Below are positions 20,930 through 35,510 of a stretch of 64,000 nt of DNA, piece after piece; within the stretch, counting starts at the first letter, position 1, and each line of letters begins with the position of its first letter. The notes under the pieces are model-generated. The model was not told the origin of the DNA, did not search any database, and was given only the letters and a program-made list of their open reading frames with translations. Origin of the DNA: Porphyra umbilicalis (taxonomy: Eukaryota; Rhodophyta; Bangiophyceae; Bangiales; Bangiaceae). The translations under genes were made by a program, and so were the position numbers. The DNA lies in assembly GCA_002049455.2 (NCBI GenBank), contig KV919132.1, forward strand, positions 1-64,000. The letters run 5' to 3'.

Positions 20930-23687
20930 TGGCCGCGTCGCGGCCGTCCTCGCCAACCTCAACGCGGAGCAGGTGGCGGCGGTGACGGCGCCCACCGACG
21001 CGCCCGTCATCGTGCTCGCCGGCCCCGGGTCGGGCAAAACGCGGGTCCTCACCGCCCGCGCCGCCTACCTCGCCGCCGCCGCCGGCGTCGCGCCATCGTC
21101 GATGCTCGCCGTCACCTTTACCAACCGGGCGGCGGCCGAGATGCGGGAGCGCATCGGCCGCCTGTTGGCCGACCCGCCGCCCGCCGCCGCCGCCGCCGCC
21201 GCCGCCACCGCCGCCACCGCCGCCGTCACTGCCAACGGCGCCGACGCCGCCGCCCCGGCCCGTCGCGGCGCGACCGTCGCGACGCTCCACTCGATGGCGT
21301 GCCGGTGGTTGCGGCAGTACGGGTCTGCGATTGGCATCCCCCCCGACTATGCGGTGCTCGACGCGGACGACGCGCGGCGGCTCGTCGCGGCGGTCGTCAA
21401 GGCCACGGGCCTCGACGCGTCGGTCGTGCGCCCGCGGGCGGTCGCGGCGGCCATCAGCTACGCCAAGAACGTGAGTCCGCTCGGATCCGTCGACGGGTAC
21501 GACGGCCAAATGGCCTGGGTCGGCTGCATCCCGGCGGCCGACCGGCGCGGGCGGGACCTGGCGGCCGCCTACTGGGCGCGCTGCCGCGCGGACAATGCGC
21601 TCGACTTTGACGACTTGCTGCTCGCCACCCGGTGGCTGCTCGTCGCGTCGCCAGACGTGCGGGCGGCGCTGCAGCGGCGGTACCGCCACGTGCTTGTGGA
21701 TGAGTGGCAGGATTTGAATGTGGTGCAGTATGACATTTTGCGGCTGCTCGCGTCGCCGTCGATGCAAGTGTGGGGCGGCGACGACGGCGACGGCAGCGGT
21801 GACGGCGGTGGTGGTGGTGGTGGCGGCGGCGGCGGTGGCCGACGGCCGCCGCCGCCGCCGCCGACCATGTTTGTCGTCGGCGACTTTGATCAGCTGCTCT
21901 ACACGTGGCGCGGCGCGCGGGCCGAAAATGTCGGCACGTACCCGGCCGACTTTGGGTCGGCCGCCGCGCCGGTCGCGCGCTTTGAGCTCGCCGCCAACTA
22001 CCGGTCGACGGGCGTCATCACCGCCGCCGCATCGGCGCTCATTGCGCCCGCCGCCGGCCGCGGCACCCGCGTGCCGATGCGGTCGATGCGGGGCCGCACC
22101 GCCGCGACGCCGCGGGTGGTCGTCGCCCCCGCCCCCGACGCGCGCGCCGAGGCGGCCTACATTGTCGCCCACGCGCGGCGGCTCGTCCGCTCTGGCGCCG
22201 TCCCCTCGTACGGCGCCGTGGCGGTGCTCTACCGCTCCAACGCGCAATCACGGGCGTTGGAGGAGGCGCTCGTTGCCGTTGGCGACGTGCCCTACCGCCT
22301 CGTCGGCGGCCTGCGCTTTTACGAGCGCCGGGAAGTCAAGGACGTGCTCGCCTACCTGCGGCTGGCCGCGTCGGAGGGGGACGGCGTTGCGTTTCGCCGC
22401 GTCGTCAATGTGCCGCCGCGGCGCGTCGGCGACAAGACGCTCGGCGGCCTCGAGGCGTACGCGGCGGCGGCGGGGGTGGGGCTCCTCGACGGCGTCCGCG
22501 CCATGGCCGCCGCGGCCGACGCGGGGGAGGCGGTGCCACTGCGCAAGGCGGTGCTCGGGCAGCTGGCCGCGTTTGTGGGCGTCATTGACGGGCTCCGGGC
22601 GGAGGCGGGTCGTGGCTCGTCGGCGGGCGACTTGATCGCCGCCGCCGTCGACGCGGTCGGCTACCGCGCGTACCTCGAGACCGCCCCCTTTCCCGACGTC
22701 AAGGGCGTGTCGGGCGCGGATGCGCGGCGCCAACGGTGGGCCAACGTCGTCGAGTTGATGACCGTTGCCGCTGAGGCGCCGTCGCTGTCGGCATTTTTGG
22801 ACCGGGCGGCGCTGCTCGCAGACGACACCCCGACCTCTGCCGACGGGGATGGCGACGGCGGCGGGGCGGCGACCGGCGCCGCCACGCCGCGGCTGTCGCT
22901 CATGACGCTCCACGCGTCCAAGGGCCTCGAGTTTGACGCTGTCTTCCTGGCGGGCATGGAGGAGGGCTCCCTCCCGTCCTACTCGGCCGTCGCCACGGAA
23001 GAGACCGAGCCGGGGCGGATGGAGGAGGAGCGGCGGTTGGCGTACGTGGGGGTCACGCGCGCCAAGTCGCGCTTGCACCTGTGCTTCAAGCGCGAGCGGC
23101 TGGCGCTCGTCGGCGGCGACGGCGACGTGCCGTCACGGGGCGACGGCGAGCGCGGGTCGCCGCGCATGGTGCCCTTCCCGACCGAGCCGTCGCGCTTCTT
23201 GGGCGACCTCGAGCCGGACCTGGTGGAGGTCGTCAACGTGGCCACGGGCGCGACCGTGCGGGAGGGCGACGCCGATGCTGCGTCGGCGGCGGCGGCAACG
23301 ACGGCCGACGCGCGCCGTGCGTGGGAGGTGGACCCGCAGGCCGAGCCGCGGCGCGGCGGCGGCGGCGGCAGCGGCGGCGGCGGCGGCGGCTACCGGTCGC
23401 CCGCCGCCACGGGCGCGGCGGTGGGCCGCCACGTGGCCGCCCGCCGCCGCGCCGCGGCGGCGGCGGCGGGCGGCCGCGGCGGCCGGGCGACGCGGTCGCC
23501 GCCGCGGCCGCCGCGGCCGTCCCTCACCTGGACCGTCGGCACGTTTGTGCGGTGCCCCGTGCGGCAGCGGGGCCTCATCATGCGCCTCGACGAGGCGTCG
23601 GGGGAGATGGACGTGTACTGGCTGCAGTCGACGGCAACCGAGACGGTGGGGGTGGGGGGGCGGGCGGACTTACGGCTGACGCGGTGA
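20535..23687 (+). CDS. UvrD/PcrA/Rep-type SF1A DNA helicase, probably organellar
   Basis: 1050 residues from ATG 20535, chosen because GCCGCCATGG is a strong initiation context and the 88 residues upstream are Pro runs. Residues 1-110 are Ala/Arg-rich with few acids, as in organelle transit peptides; a poly-Gly tract (112-129) follows. Helicase motifs are in order: Q motif (LNAEQVAAV, 142-150), Walker A (GPGSGKT, 163-169), Ia (TFTNRAAAEM), II (VDEWQD, 388-393), III (VVGDFDQLLYTWRGA, 447-461), IV (ANYRST), V (TLHASKGLEFD) and VI (YVGVTRAKS). A C-terminal module near PSLTWTVGTFVRCPV resembles the UvrD/PcrA Tudor-like tail. It unwinds DNA 3'-5' using ATP, in repair or anti-recombination; plants have an SRS2-like organellar relative. 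Motif II is DEWQD rather than the usual DEFQD. Gly/Ala insertions (215-240, 415-440) are extra. The frame is intact throughout. Confidence 0.93.
20872..20925 (+). repeat. (GGC)n tract coding poly-Gly
   Basis: Near-perfect GGC triplets inside the helicase reading frame, giving about 18 consecutive glycines between the presumed transit peptide and the helicase core. Confidence 0.9.
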
Positions 23688-24086
23688 GGGGGGTGGGCGG
23701 CGGAGGGGGGGTGGGGTGGTGGCGACGGCGTGCGCCCCGCCGCCGTGCAAGGTCCGGTCCGTTAAGCAAGCGGCGCGACGGATACAAAAAAGCAAGCGGC
23801 GCGCGCGACGCGCGCACGACAACCAGGACCACCACCGCCGCCAGCCATCGCTGCTGCCAATGTCGGCGCAGGCACCGCCGTCACCACCGCTGCCGCCATG
23901 GTCCGACCAAGATGGGGCCCCCCGGGCGGCGGTGAGGTGGGGGCGGATGGCACCCTGCGGGCGCCGGCCCGCACCAGCCACTTCACCCCCCGTCGCCGCC
24001 CCGCCGCCGCCGCCGCCGCCGACCGCCGCGGTCCGCCGCACGGCGGGACGGCGGATGGCGCGTCCTGGGAGAACAAGCAGCGCCCG
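23688..24086. other. intergenic between two convergent genes
   Basis: Lies between the 3' ends of the helicase (+) and the CYTH gene (-). No gene or clear signal seen. Confidence 0.4.
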
Positions 24087-27034
<2,948 letters not shown>

Positions 27035-27749
27035 CGCCGCGCGCGCGGGGGGGGTTGCGTGGGGGGGTGGGGGGGGTAGGCGAGCGTGTGCGGGTGTGTG
27101 CAGTGGTGGCGTAGGGGCGTGCGGCCGTGCGTGTTTTTTTTGTGTTGTTTTGGGCCGCCGCCGACGTGGTGTGTACGTGTGTCGTTGTCGCTGGGTCGGC
27201 CCATTTTTGGTGTCTTGTGCTTGGATCCCTCGTCCGACTGTGCTGTGTGCGCCGTGCCACAGGGGGGCACCTTCGGGTTGGTTTTTGTGTGCTTCAATGG
27301 TGGCGACGCTTTCGTGCGTGGTCATGTACAGCGCCTCGCACCGCTCCACGCGGGATGCACCCGTCGCTACGGCCGGCGCGGGCGCGTGCGTGGCCGGCAG
27401 CCGGCGTCCACCGCAGGGGCGACCGCGGGGCGGCCCGCGCGTCGGGGGCCGCGCCACGCCCGAGGCGCACCGACCGGTCGCCGCCCGATGCGCGGCACGG
27501 CGCCACCCGCCGCACCCGTCGTTTGCGGTTCCGACCCCTGGCGGCGAGCGCCGCCAGCGAGCACGGTGCGCCACCCACCGAGCCGCCCCGGTCGACCCGC
27601 CGACGCATGTCGACGAGCGCCGGCCGTGCGGCCGCCCGCCACGCCAGGCGTGGGCCGACCGGGCGCGCCACCCTGCCAACCGCTGCGGCGTGTCCACACC
27701 GTGCGTCCCTCCCCCCTCCCCCCCCGTCCCGCCCCCCCCCCCCCCCCAC
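27035..27749. other. intergenic between convergent genes
   Basis: Follows the hydroxymethylbilane synthase stop. The first ~300 bases are G/T-rich on the + strand (27040-27200), consistent with a 3' UTR. No gene seen. Confidence 0.4.
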
Positions 27750-30265
27750 CTACACCGCCCCCGAGCCGAACTGCGGGTCCTTGACCCGCCGCCGCGTCGA
27801 TGCCCACGTCGGCCCGGCCGCCCGCGGCGGCGGCGACCGCGGCGGCGCGTCGGCGCCCGACCGCCGGTGGGAGCCCCCGTCTCCCCCCCCCCCCCCGCCC
27901 CCCCCCACCTCCTCGGGCGCCTGCTCCCACGACCGTGCCCCCCCCCCTGCCCCCCCCCCCCCCCCCCCCCCCCCCGCACCGGCAGCGGCTCCCCGTCGAG
28001 CACCGCCCGCGCAATCGCCGCCGTCACCGCGTCCGACGTGCGCCACCACCACGCGCGCACCGCCCGCTGGCGCGCGTCGAGGGCGGCCGGCTGCGCGTAC
28101 AGCGACCGCGCGGCGGCAACGGCCGCCGCCCAGTCGGGCGCTACGAGCCACGGGGGCACCTCTGGGAGCGCCCCAAAGGCGGCCGCAAAGGCGGCCGGGC
28201 TCGCCACGAGCACCGGGATGGCCCCCGCAATGGACGCCTCGTAGAGGCGAAAGCAGTCGAGCACCACGTTGCCGTGCGTGTTGGGCACAAACGCCGCCGC
28301 CTCGTAGGCGGCCTGCGTCGCCGACGTGTTGCGCCGCCCCGCCGTCGACGGGGCGCCGGTCCACGAGCGAAAGGCGGCGAGCATCGGCTCCCGCTCCTTG
28401 CCGGTGAGTTCCGCGGGGAAGGCCCACGCGTACCGCCGCGCCGACGCCCGCGTCGCCGCGCCGGGGTCGGCGCGGTGGCGCGCCATGTAGTCGCCGCCAA
28501 ACATGCCCGTCATGTGACCAAGGGGGATGGCGAGGGAGGTGGCCGCCCGCCCCGGCGCCACCGCCGTCGGCAGCTCCCCCGCGTACGTGTGCTGCGCGTA
28601 CTGCCGCAGCGTCGTCGTCGACGCGGCCACGAGGACGGCGTGCACCCACCCGAGGTGGCCCCGCTCGTCCGAACACATGATCGACACGGCGGGGGCGAGC
28701 GACCGCGTCAGCCGCTCAAAGGCCGCCCGCTGCTTGCCCGTAGCCTTCTGCAACGTCAGCGAGTTGACGACAAAGGCGGTGCGGGCGCCGCGGTCGGGGG
28801 GGGGGGGGGGCGCCTCGTCGGCGGCGCCAAGCAGCTGGCCGGTCGTCACGACCACGTGGGTGGTGTTGAACGCCGGGTGCGCAAAGAGGCTCTTGATAAA
28901 CGCCGCCTCCCACGCGACGCGGTTGTGCAAGTAGACGGTTACGGGGGTGAGGGGGCGCGACGGCCACGACCGCTCGGGGGGGGGGGGGGCCACGGGAGTG
29001 CCCGCCGGCGGGCGCCACCCCATACACCCCGGGGCGCACCCGCGCGCGCGGCGGCGACGGCGGCGGCGGCGACGGGCGGGGCGCCGCGTGCGCCGGCGGC
29101 GACGGGCGGGGCGCCGCGTGCGCCGGCGGCAGCGTGTGGGGCGCCGCCGGCCGCGCCGGCGGCGGCGACCGGGCCGTCGGCGTCGCCGCCGACGGGGGCG
29201 GGCGGCCCCACGGGCGGCGCGCCCAAGGCGGGAGCGGGAGCGACACGGACCGCGGGGGCCACGGCGGCAGCGTCGTTGCCGTCGCCGTCCACCCGCGCGC
29301 CGTCGGCGTCGGGTCCCCGGTCCAGGGGGGAGACGCCGGCGTCGGCGCCGGCAACGACGGCGACGGCGTCGACACCGGCGCTGGCGACGGGGCGCTCCCC
29401 CACGGGTGGGGCGTCGGCGACAGCGTCGGCGACGGGGCCTGCCCCCACGGGGGGGGCGTCGGCGACATTGTCAGCGTCGGGTCGTCCCCCCACGGGTGCG
29501 CCGTCGGCGACAGCGTCAACGTTGGGGCGTCGGCCCACGGGTGCGCGCTCGGGGCGTCCCCCCACGGGTGCGCCGTCGCCGCCGCCGTGGGTGGCGGGTC
29601 GTCCCCCCACGGGTGCGCCGTCACCGCCGCCGTCGGCGTCGGCGTCTTGCCCCACGGGGGTGGCGTCACCGCCGCCGTCGGCGTTGGGCCATTCCCCCAC
29701 GGGTGGGGCGTCGCCGCCGCCGTCGGCGTTGGGTCATTCCCCCACGGGTGGGGCGTCGACGCGGGCGTCGGCGTCGGAACGTCTGCGCGGCGCGGCCCGC
29801 CGGCCGCCACGGGCGGCGGCGGCCAGCCCCGCGCCGCCCACCGCGCGGTCGCGACGGCCCCGCCGCCGCCGCCCGCCGCGGGCGGCGACGCTGCCGCCGG
29901 CGTGTCGGGGCGCGCCACCCCCTCCCCCTCCCCCCCCGCCAGCCACCCGACGGTGGGGCGTCGTGCCCCCCCCCCCCCCCCCCCCCCGCATCCCCCCACG
30001 CCGACCGCGGCGGCGGCGGGGGCGCGCCCCACGGGGGCGCCGCCGCCGCCGCCGCACCACCCCCCGGCAGGGACGGCGACGGGGCGGGCGGCGCGGCAGA
30101 CACGGGGCGGCCGCCGAGCGGCGGCGCGCAGCCGGCAGGCACCACCTCCACGCCGAGGGCGGCGAGGGCCACGAGCGCGGCCGCCGCCGCCGCGGGGAGG
30201 GTGCCCCACCGCGGGGGGTGGGGGCGCCGCCGCCCCTGCCCGCGCCGCCGGCCGCGGTGGCCCAT
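27750..30265 (-). CDS. GT47/exostosin-like glycosyltransferase, type II membrane protein (frame-broken)
   Basis: The - strand reads, in successive frames, as one Golgi-type enzyme. The N-terminus (ATG complementary to 30263-30265) is an Arg-rich cytosolic tail MGHRGRRRGQGRRRP followed by a hydrophobic anchor (LPAAAAAALVALAALGVEVV). A long Pro/Thr/Ser-rich stem follows, containing nine 15-residue repeats of the form HPWGxxPTPT. The catalytic part has VTVYLHNRVAWEAAFIKSLF, an IPLGHMTGMFGGD segment, and the exostosin signature FVPNTHGNVVLDCFRLYEAS followed by AGAIPVLVA. GT47-type enzymes add sugars to wall or matrix polysaccharides in the Golgi lumen; donor and acceptor cannot be told. Frames switch at C runs near 29971-29987 and 28976-28989 (G run on +), and at a 26-C run 27950-27975, after which the best C-terminus ends at 27750. 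The ends are therefore less certain than the core (about 28000-29000). Confidence 0.75.
27950..27975 (+). repeat. 26-base C run
   Basis: Longest homopolymer noted in the window, near the 3' end of the GT47-like gene. Frame after it is uncertain. Confidence 0.9.
29401..29787. repeat. 45-bp minisatellite coding the GT47 stem repeats
   Basis: CACGGG starts copies at 29401, 29446, 29491, 29536, 29563 (27-base short unit), 29608, 29653, 29698 and 29743. All units are multiples of three, so the frame is kept and each encodes a 15-residue (or 9-residue) Pro/Thr/Trp repeat on the - strand. Confidence 0.9.
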
Positions 30266-30277
30266 GGTGCCGCAGAT

Positions 30278-30321
<44 letters not shown>

Positions 30322-30498
30322 CACCGCCGCCGCCGCCGCCGCCGGCCATCACCGCCGCCGGCCGCCGCGGGGGGTGTGGCCCGCCCGCCGCCGTTGCGGC
30401 TGCAACGGCCACCGCCGCACCCGCCGTCGACGCACCCGCCGTTGGCAACGTCTGCCGCCGCGCCCGCCGCCACCGCCGCGCCCGCCGCCGCTGCCGCT

Positions 30499-30535
<37 letters not shown>

Positions 30536-31947
30536 TCGGCGCCGTCGTCGTCACAGCCGCCCACGCGGTCTGGCGGCAGACGGGACGCGGCGGGGCGGGG
30601 GGTGGCGTCGGCAGAGCCCCACGCGCCCCCCCGTCCGCCGACGGCGCGGGCGGCGGCACGAGCAGTGGGGCCCGCCCGCCGCGCCCGCCGCCGGCGCCGC
30701 GTGCCCCGCGTCGGGGGGCGCCGCGCCGCCACCCCCCCCCCCCCACCGCGCCCGCCGAGGGCGCACCGACCGCCCGGCCGGCCGCACCGACACGCGGCGG
30801 GGCGGTGCGTCGGTTGTGCCACGCGGGCGGCGGCGGCGGCGGCGGCGGCGGTGGCGCCGCTCCCCCCCCCGGCCGGGCGGCGCGTCATGGCGCCATGGGG
30901 CGGCGTCGAGGGCGAGCAAAAAAGGAAAAAACGGAACAGAGCAAACAGCCAAACCACCCGCGCCGGCGCCGTCGGCACCGCCGCCGCCGCCGCCAGCGGC
31001 GGTGGCACGGCGCGGGGGGTCACGCACCCGTCGGCGCCGCCCCGCCGCCCGTCGACGGGTGGCAGCCACCGCCGCTGCGGCGGCGGCCGGCGCTGCCGTG
31101 GCGGCCGCCGCTGCGGCGGCGGCGGCCACGACCGGCGCGGGCGGGTGGGCGGCCGCGGGGGGGGGGCGGCGCGCCCAAATTACGCGGCCGCCCGCCGACC
31201 GCCCGTCGGCGCGGCGGCGCGGGGGGGGGGGGGGGGGGGGGAGGGGGACGCACGGGCGCGCGGCAACGGCGCGACCGCGGGGGGGGGTTGGCGTCGCGCC
31301 GCACTGCCGCGGCGCCCGAATTGGCACCGCACCGAATTTGGGCGGGGGCGGCCGCGCGGTGGGGGCGGCCGCGCGCGGTGGGCGCGGCCGCCGCGGGGGG
31401 CGGGCGGGCGCGGCGGTGCGAGCGCCGCGTCCGCCTGCTGCTTCTTTTTTTTTTTTTTTTTACGGTAGCGGCGGGCCGCCACTGTGCCGGCCGCGCCGCG
31501 ACCGCGGGGCGGCCGCGTGGCGGCGGCGGCCGCCCCCACGGGCCCGGCCGCGTCGGCGCGGGGCGTCGGTGCGCGGGGCGTCGGGGCCGCCGCGCCGTGA
31601 CGCGCCGCGACGCGCCGCGCCACGCGGGCGCGGAGCGGCGCCGCGCCGCGGCTGGCGCCGTCGACCGGCGGCGGCCGGCCGCCGCGGCGGCGCGCGCACC
31701 GTCGGCGCGCGCCGTGCCGCGGCCGCCGGCGCACCGTCGGATGGGGACGTGGCGCGGGGGCCCGCCCTCGGGCGCGCCGACACCCCCCCCGTGCGTGCGA
31801 GCCAAACACGCGGGCCCCGTCGGCCACGCGCGCGCGCGCAGCGGGGGCAACCGAGGCGAGAAACACACAACCGTCGCCCTCGTGACAAGCAAAGTCAAGG
31901 CCCCCCACGCGGGGCACGTCGGCCGCCGCCCCCCCCGTCAATCAAAT
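30266..31947. other. gene-free GC-rich stretch
   Basis: Lies between the 5' end of the GT47-like gene and the 3' end of the CLC gene, both on -. Contains (GCC)n tracts at 30271-30350 and 30490-30530, a T16 run near 31445-31461, and long chance frames on both strands (Arg/Ala/Gly/Pro only). No domain recognised. Confidence 0.4.
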
Positions 31948-34900
31948 CTACACCGCCGCCGCGCCGTCGACGTCCCCATCCACCAGCTTGGCGTCTGCCG
32001 CGGGCGCGCCCGCGCCGTCCGCCTCCCGCCCGAGCGCCTCCTCCACCGCCTCAAAGAGGATGTCCTTGCGGGTGAGCACCCCCGCCACGTGGCCGCCCGA
32101 CAGGTCCATGGCGAGCACGTGCCGCGCGCCCGTCCCCCGCAGCAGCGTGTACGCCTCGCGGGCGGTGGCCGTGTGCGACAGCATCAGCGGGTTGACGTCC
32201 ACGTACGGCCCGAGGTCAATGAGCGTGTCGAGGGAGGCGGGGGGGAGGCTCGCCATGAGCACCGCCTCGTCGGGGAGCGACGCGGGCGGCGGCCACGCGG
32301 CGTCAAACGCTTCCGTCGGCAGCGCGTCTGTGCTCGCGTCGGGGGGGGCGTCACTGCTGCTGCCCCACCCACAGACGCCCGCGCCAGAGGCGCCAGAGGG
32401 GACCACCCCGCGGTACGCCGCGTCGGCGCCGGCGCCGGCGCCGACCGGGACGCCCCCGCCGCTGCTGCTGGTGCTGCTATAGCTGTGGTGCTCGGCGGCG
32501 GCGCGGGCCGACACGGCGGCGGCGCGGACGAGGCCGACGAGCGTCGGGCGCTCGACCATCCCCTCCAGGTGGTACGTCGACTGCTCGTCGCGGCCGGCGC
32601 GCTCCTTGCCGTCTTCGGTGCGGTTGCGGGTGAAGAGCACAAAGTCCCAGGCGCGGCCAAAGGGGCCCGCCACATCGTCTTGCACCACACTCATGGTTAC
32701 GGAGAGGGGGAAGGTGACGACCGCCGCCGTTGGCGCCGCCCCGGGCGGCCGCCGCATCGGGTAGAGGGCGTCGGCTTGGTTGTCCACCGACATGCGGAGG
32801 GACGCCAGGGGGCGCGCGGCGGGCGATGGCGACGCCGCTGGCACGGGGGGCGGCCGGCCGGCGGCCGCCGACGTGGCCGCCGCATCGCCCGCCGCCCGTT
32901 GCCGCGCATCCCCGTCATCGTCACTCCACGGCGGGGCGCCCTCGTCTGCGGAGGAGCTCGACGCGCTGTCCGCGCTGTCGTGGCGCGGGCGCCGCGGCGG
33001 CCTGCCCCGCCGGCGCACGCGTGGCGGGCGACCGCGGCCCGTTGGGGTGTCGCGGGCCACGCGCTCCGTGTCGCTCTCAGTGGTGCCTGCGCCCGCCGCG
33101 GCGGCGGACGCCGCCGCAGGGGTGGTGGTGGCGGCCGTCGCCACGTCGGACAAGTCTGCGCTCGTCACGCTCTGCCGCACACGTCGCGGCAGCCGCATGG
33201 GCGGCAGCGGCGGCAGCGCCGCGCCCGCCGCCCCGGCCGGCGGGGCGTGCGACGGCGCCGGCGACGGCGTCGTCCGCGTCGGCGTCGAGGGGCCCAGCGA
33301 GGCAAGCATGGGCGCAGAGGGGGAGCGCACGTGGCGACCCCTGCCCGGCCCGCCCGAGGTGCTCAACCGCCGGTTGCGGGGGTACCCAATGCCCCCCGAA
33401 CGGACCTTCAAGGTGGACGGCGACGGCGGCGCCGCCTGCGCAGAGGGCGTCATGGACGCTTCGCGAAAGCCCTCCGCCGCCAACGGGGGCACCTTGGCAG
33501 CGGACGTGCCGTCTGCCGCCCCCCCCGTCGGCGGGACGGCGAGCTTGAGAAACACGGGAAACGCGTGGTGGCTGCTCCGCCGCAAGAGGGCGACGACGTC
33601 CCCAATGGGCACCCGCCGGCGCACGCCCACGACGCGGCGGACCATCAAGTCATTGACGAGCACCTGCTCATAGTAGTGGGGCTCGTGCGGGGCGGCGGGC
33701 AGCCACGGCATGCCCTTGAGCTTAATGTGAGTGTCGTAGATACCGTCGGCCACAAACGCGTCCGACACGGCCTTGGCAATGAGCGCGGCCACGGCGGCGG
33801 CGTACGAGGCGGTAAAGGCGCCGGTGGCTTCAAGCACGATAATCGCCACCGACACGGTGCGGGTGATGCCCGCGAGGACGGCCACGACGCCGACGAGCGC
33901 GTACGCTTCCACCGCAACCGGCGCGTCGGCGGGGCGCGCCGTCCACACCGCCGCCACGCCAATGCCGAGCAGCCGCCCGGTGGCGGCGCCGATAATCACG
34001 CCCGGGAAAAAGATGCCGCTGGGGATGGCCAGCCCGTACGTAAACACCGCAAAGACGCCAAAAAAGACGGCGGCGGCGGCCAGCGGCGCCGCGCCAAGCG
34101 TCTTCTCCCCCGGCGCGTACAGGAGGGTGCGGGCGACCACGTCTCCGGGGCTGTACATGAGCGACGCCCAGTCATTGACTTGCCCCGGCCCGCACGCCCA
34201 GCGGGAAAAGTCGAGCTCACTCGACCCGACCGCCGCGCCCACGTCCAGCCCCCCGCCGACTCCCCCGACGGGCACGCACGAGCCGCCCCACGCCGTCACG
34301 CCGTACCGAACGGCGGCGGTCAGCAGCGCCACGCCCATGGCCTCCAAGAGGCGCGCGACCGGGCGGGAGATGTGGCGGAACCGAAAGAGCGTCAGCCGCC
34401 GGTTGATGGCCGGCAGCGCCGCGCCGTACAAGCCGCCGACGACGCCGAGCACCGCAAACAGCGGAAAGTCAATCAGTGGGTACCCACCCGCCCCCCAATG
34501 AGCGCCGACCCGCCGGCGACGGTGAGCTTGCCGACGCCGACGAGGCTCGTCGACACGAGGCCGCCCGTCACCCCCCGCGCGAGGCGATTGAGGAGGCCGA
34601 CGAGCGCCCCCCCCACGAGCGACGCGGTCAACGCAAGCAGCCCGACCGTCCACGACCAGTGCGTCGCCGCGTCCTCATACACCCACACCCACGCGCCGAG
34701 CGGGGCACCAAAGGCGACGGCCACCCCCGTCGCCGCGCCAATGGTCGTAAAGTCCCGCTTCCACCCCTCCGTGCGGAGGGGCGCGAGCATGCGCGCCGCC
34801 CGCGCGCCGCGCACGCGCGCGCCGAGCGACCCCGACGCGCCCTGCGAGAGGCCCGCGGCGAGGATGGCGACCGCGTGGATCATGGGGCCCTGCTTGCCAA

Positions 34901-35510
34901 TAACCAACCCGCCGGCAATGGCCGCCACAACGCCCGTCGCCTTGACGACGAGCGTGCGGGCGCGGAGGAAGCCGGGCACGCGGACGCCGTTGAGGTAGCT
35001 CTTGAGCTCGGGGATGCCCGAGCCAGAGCCGGGCGGCGCGACAAAGACGACCAGCGACGCGGCAGCGGCCACGGCCCCCACGTTGAGCGCCGCAAACACC
35101 GCCGCGCCCGCGGCGGTGCGGGCGGCCGACGCCCCCCCCGCGTCCCCGCCCGTCCCCCCCCCCAACACCGCCCCCGTCACGCGGTAGACGATGGCGTAGC
35201 CGCCGCGCACGCCCTGGTCAACGGCAAACGCCAGCAGCGCCGCCCCCACGCCGAGCGCCATGGCGAGCCCCGTGGCGAGCAGCCCGACCCGCTGCACGTC
35301 ACCGCGGCGGAGCGGCACCACCCCCGCCGCGCGGTTGGCCGCCGACGCGGGCGTCCGAAAGTTGACGGTCTCAAACGTGTGCGTCCGCGGCGCAAACACC
35401 GCCGCGTACTCGGCGTCAAAGTTGCCGGCGGCGGGCGGCCGCGCGACGGCGCCCGTCGCCACACCAGCGGGCACGCCGGGCATGCCGAGGGGCTTGAGCG
35501 GTGGCGCCAT
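31948..35510 (-). CDS. CLC-family chloride channel/transporter (one frame break)
   Basis: Starts at ATG 35510 (- strand). Two frames join near 34490 to give about 1180 residues. Anion-pathway signatures: GSGIPELKSYLNG (GxGIPE), GKQGPMIH (canonical GKEGP, here Gln, codon 34890-34892), FGAPLGAWVWVYED, and PSGIFFPGVIIGA (GxFxP). Many hydrophobic helices flank these. A CBS domain pair follows: the first begins VNDLMVRRVVGVRRRVPI; a ~300-residue Ser/Pro/Asp-rich insertion separates it from the second (VDVNPLMLSHTATAREAY, HVAGVLTRKDIL). The protein moves Cl- or NO3- across an internal membrane. Glu-to-Gln at the gating position normally abolishes proton coupling. The frame break is a single-base shift at a G6 run (34490-34495) or an unseen short intron. 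It ends with an acidic tail at 31948. Confidence 0.9.

Noticed and set aside
29134..34998. Open frame of 1954 codons on the + strand, and similar giant frames at 27800-31468 and 25712-29023 (-)
   Set aside because: They run antisense to, or out of frame with, the GT47, CLC and hydroxymethylbilane synthase genes and translate to Arg/Ala/Pro/Gly low complexity. Stop codons are rare at this GC content, so length is not evidence.
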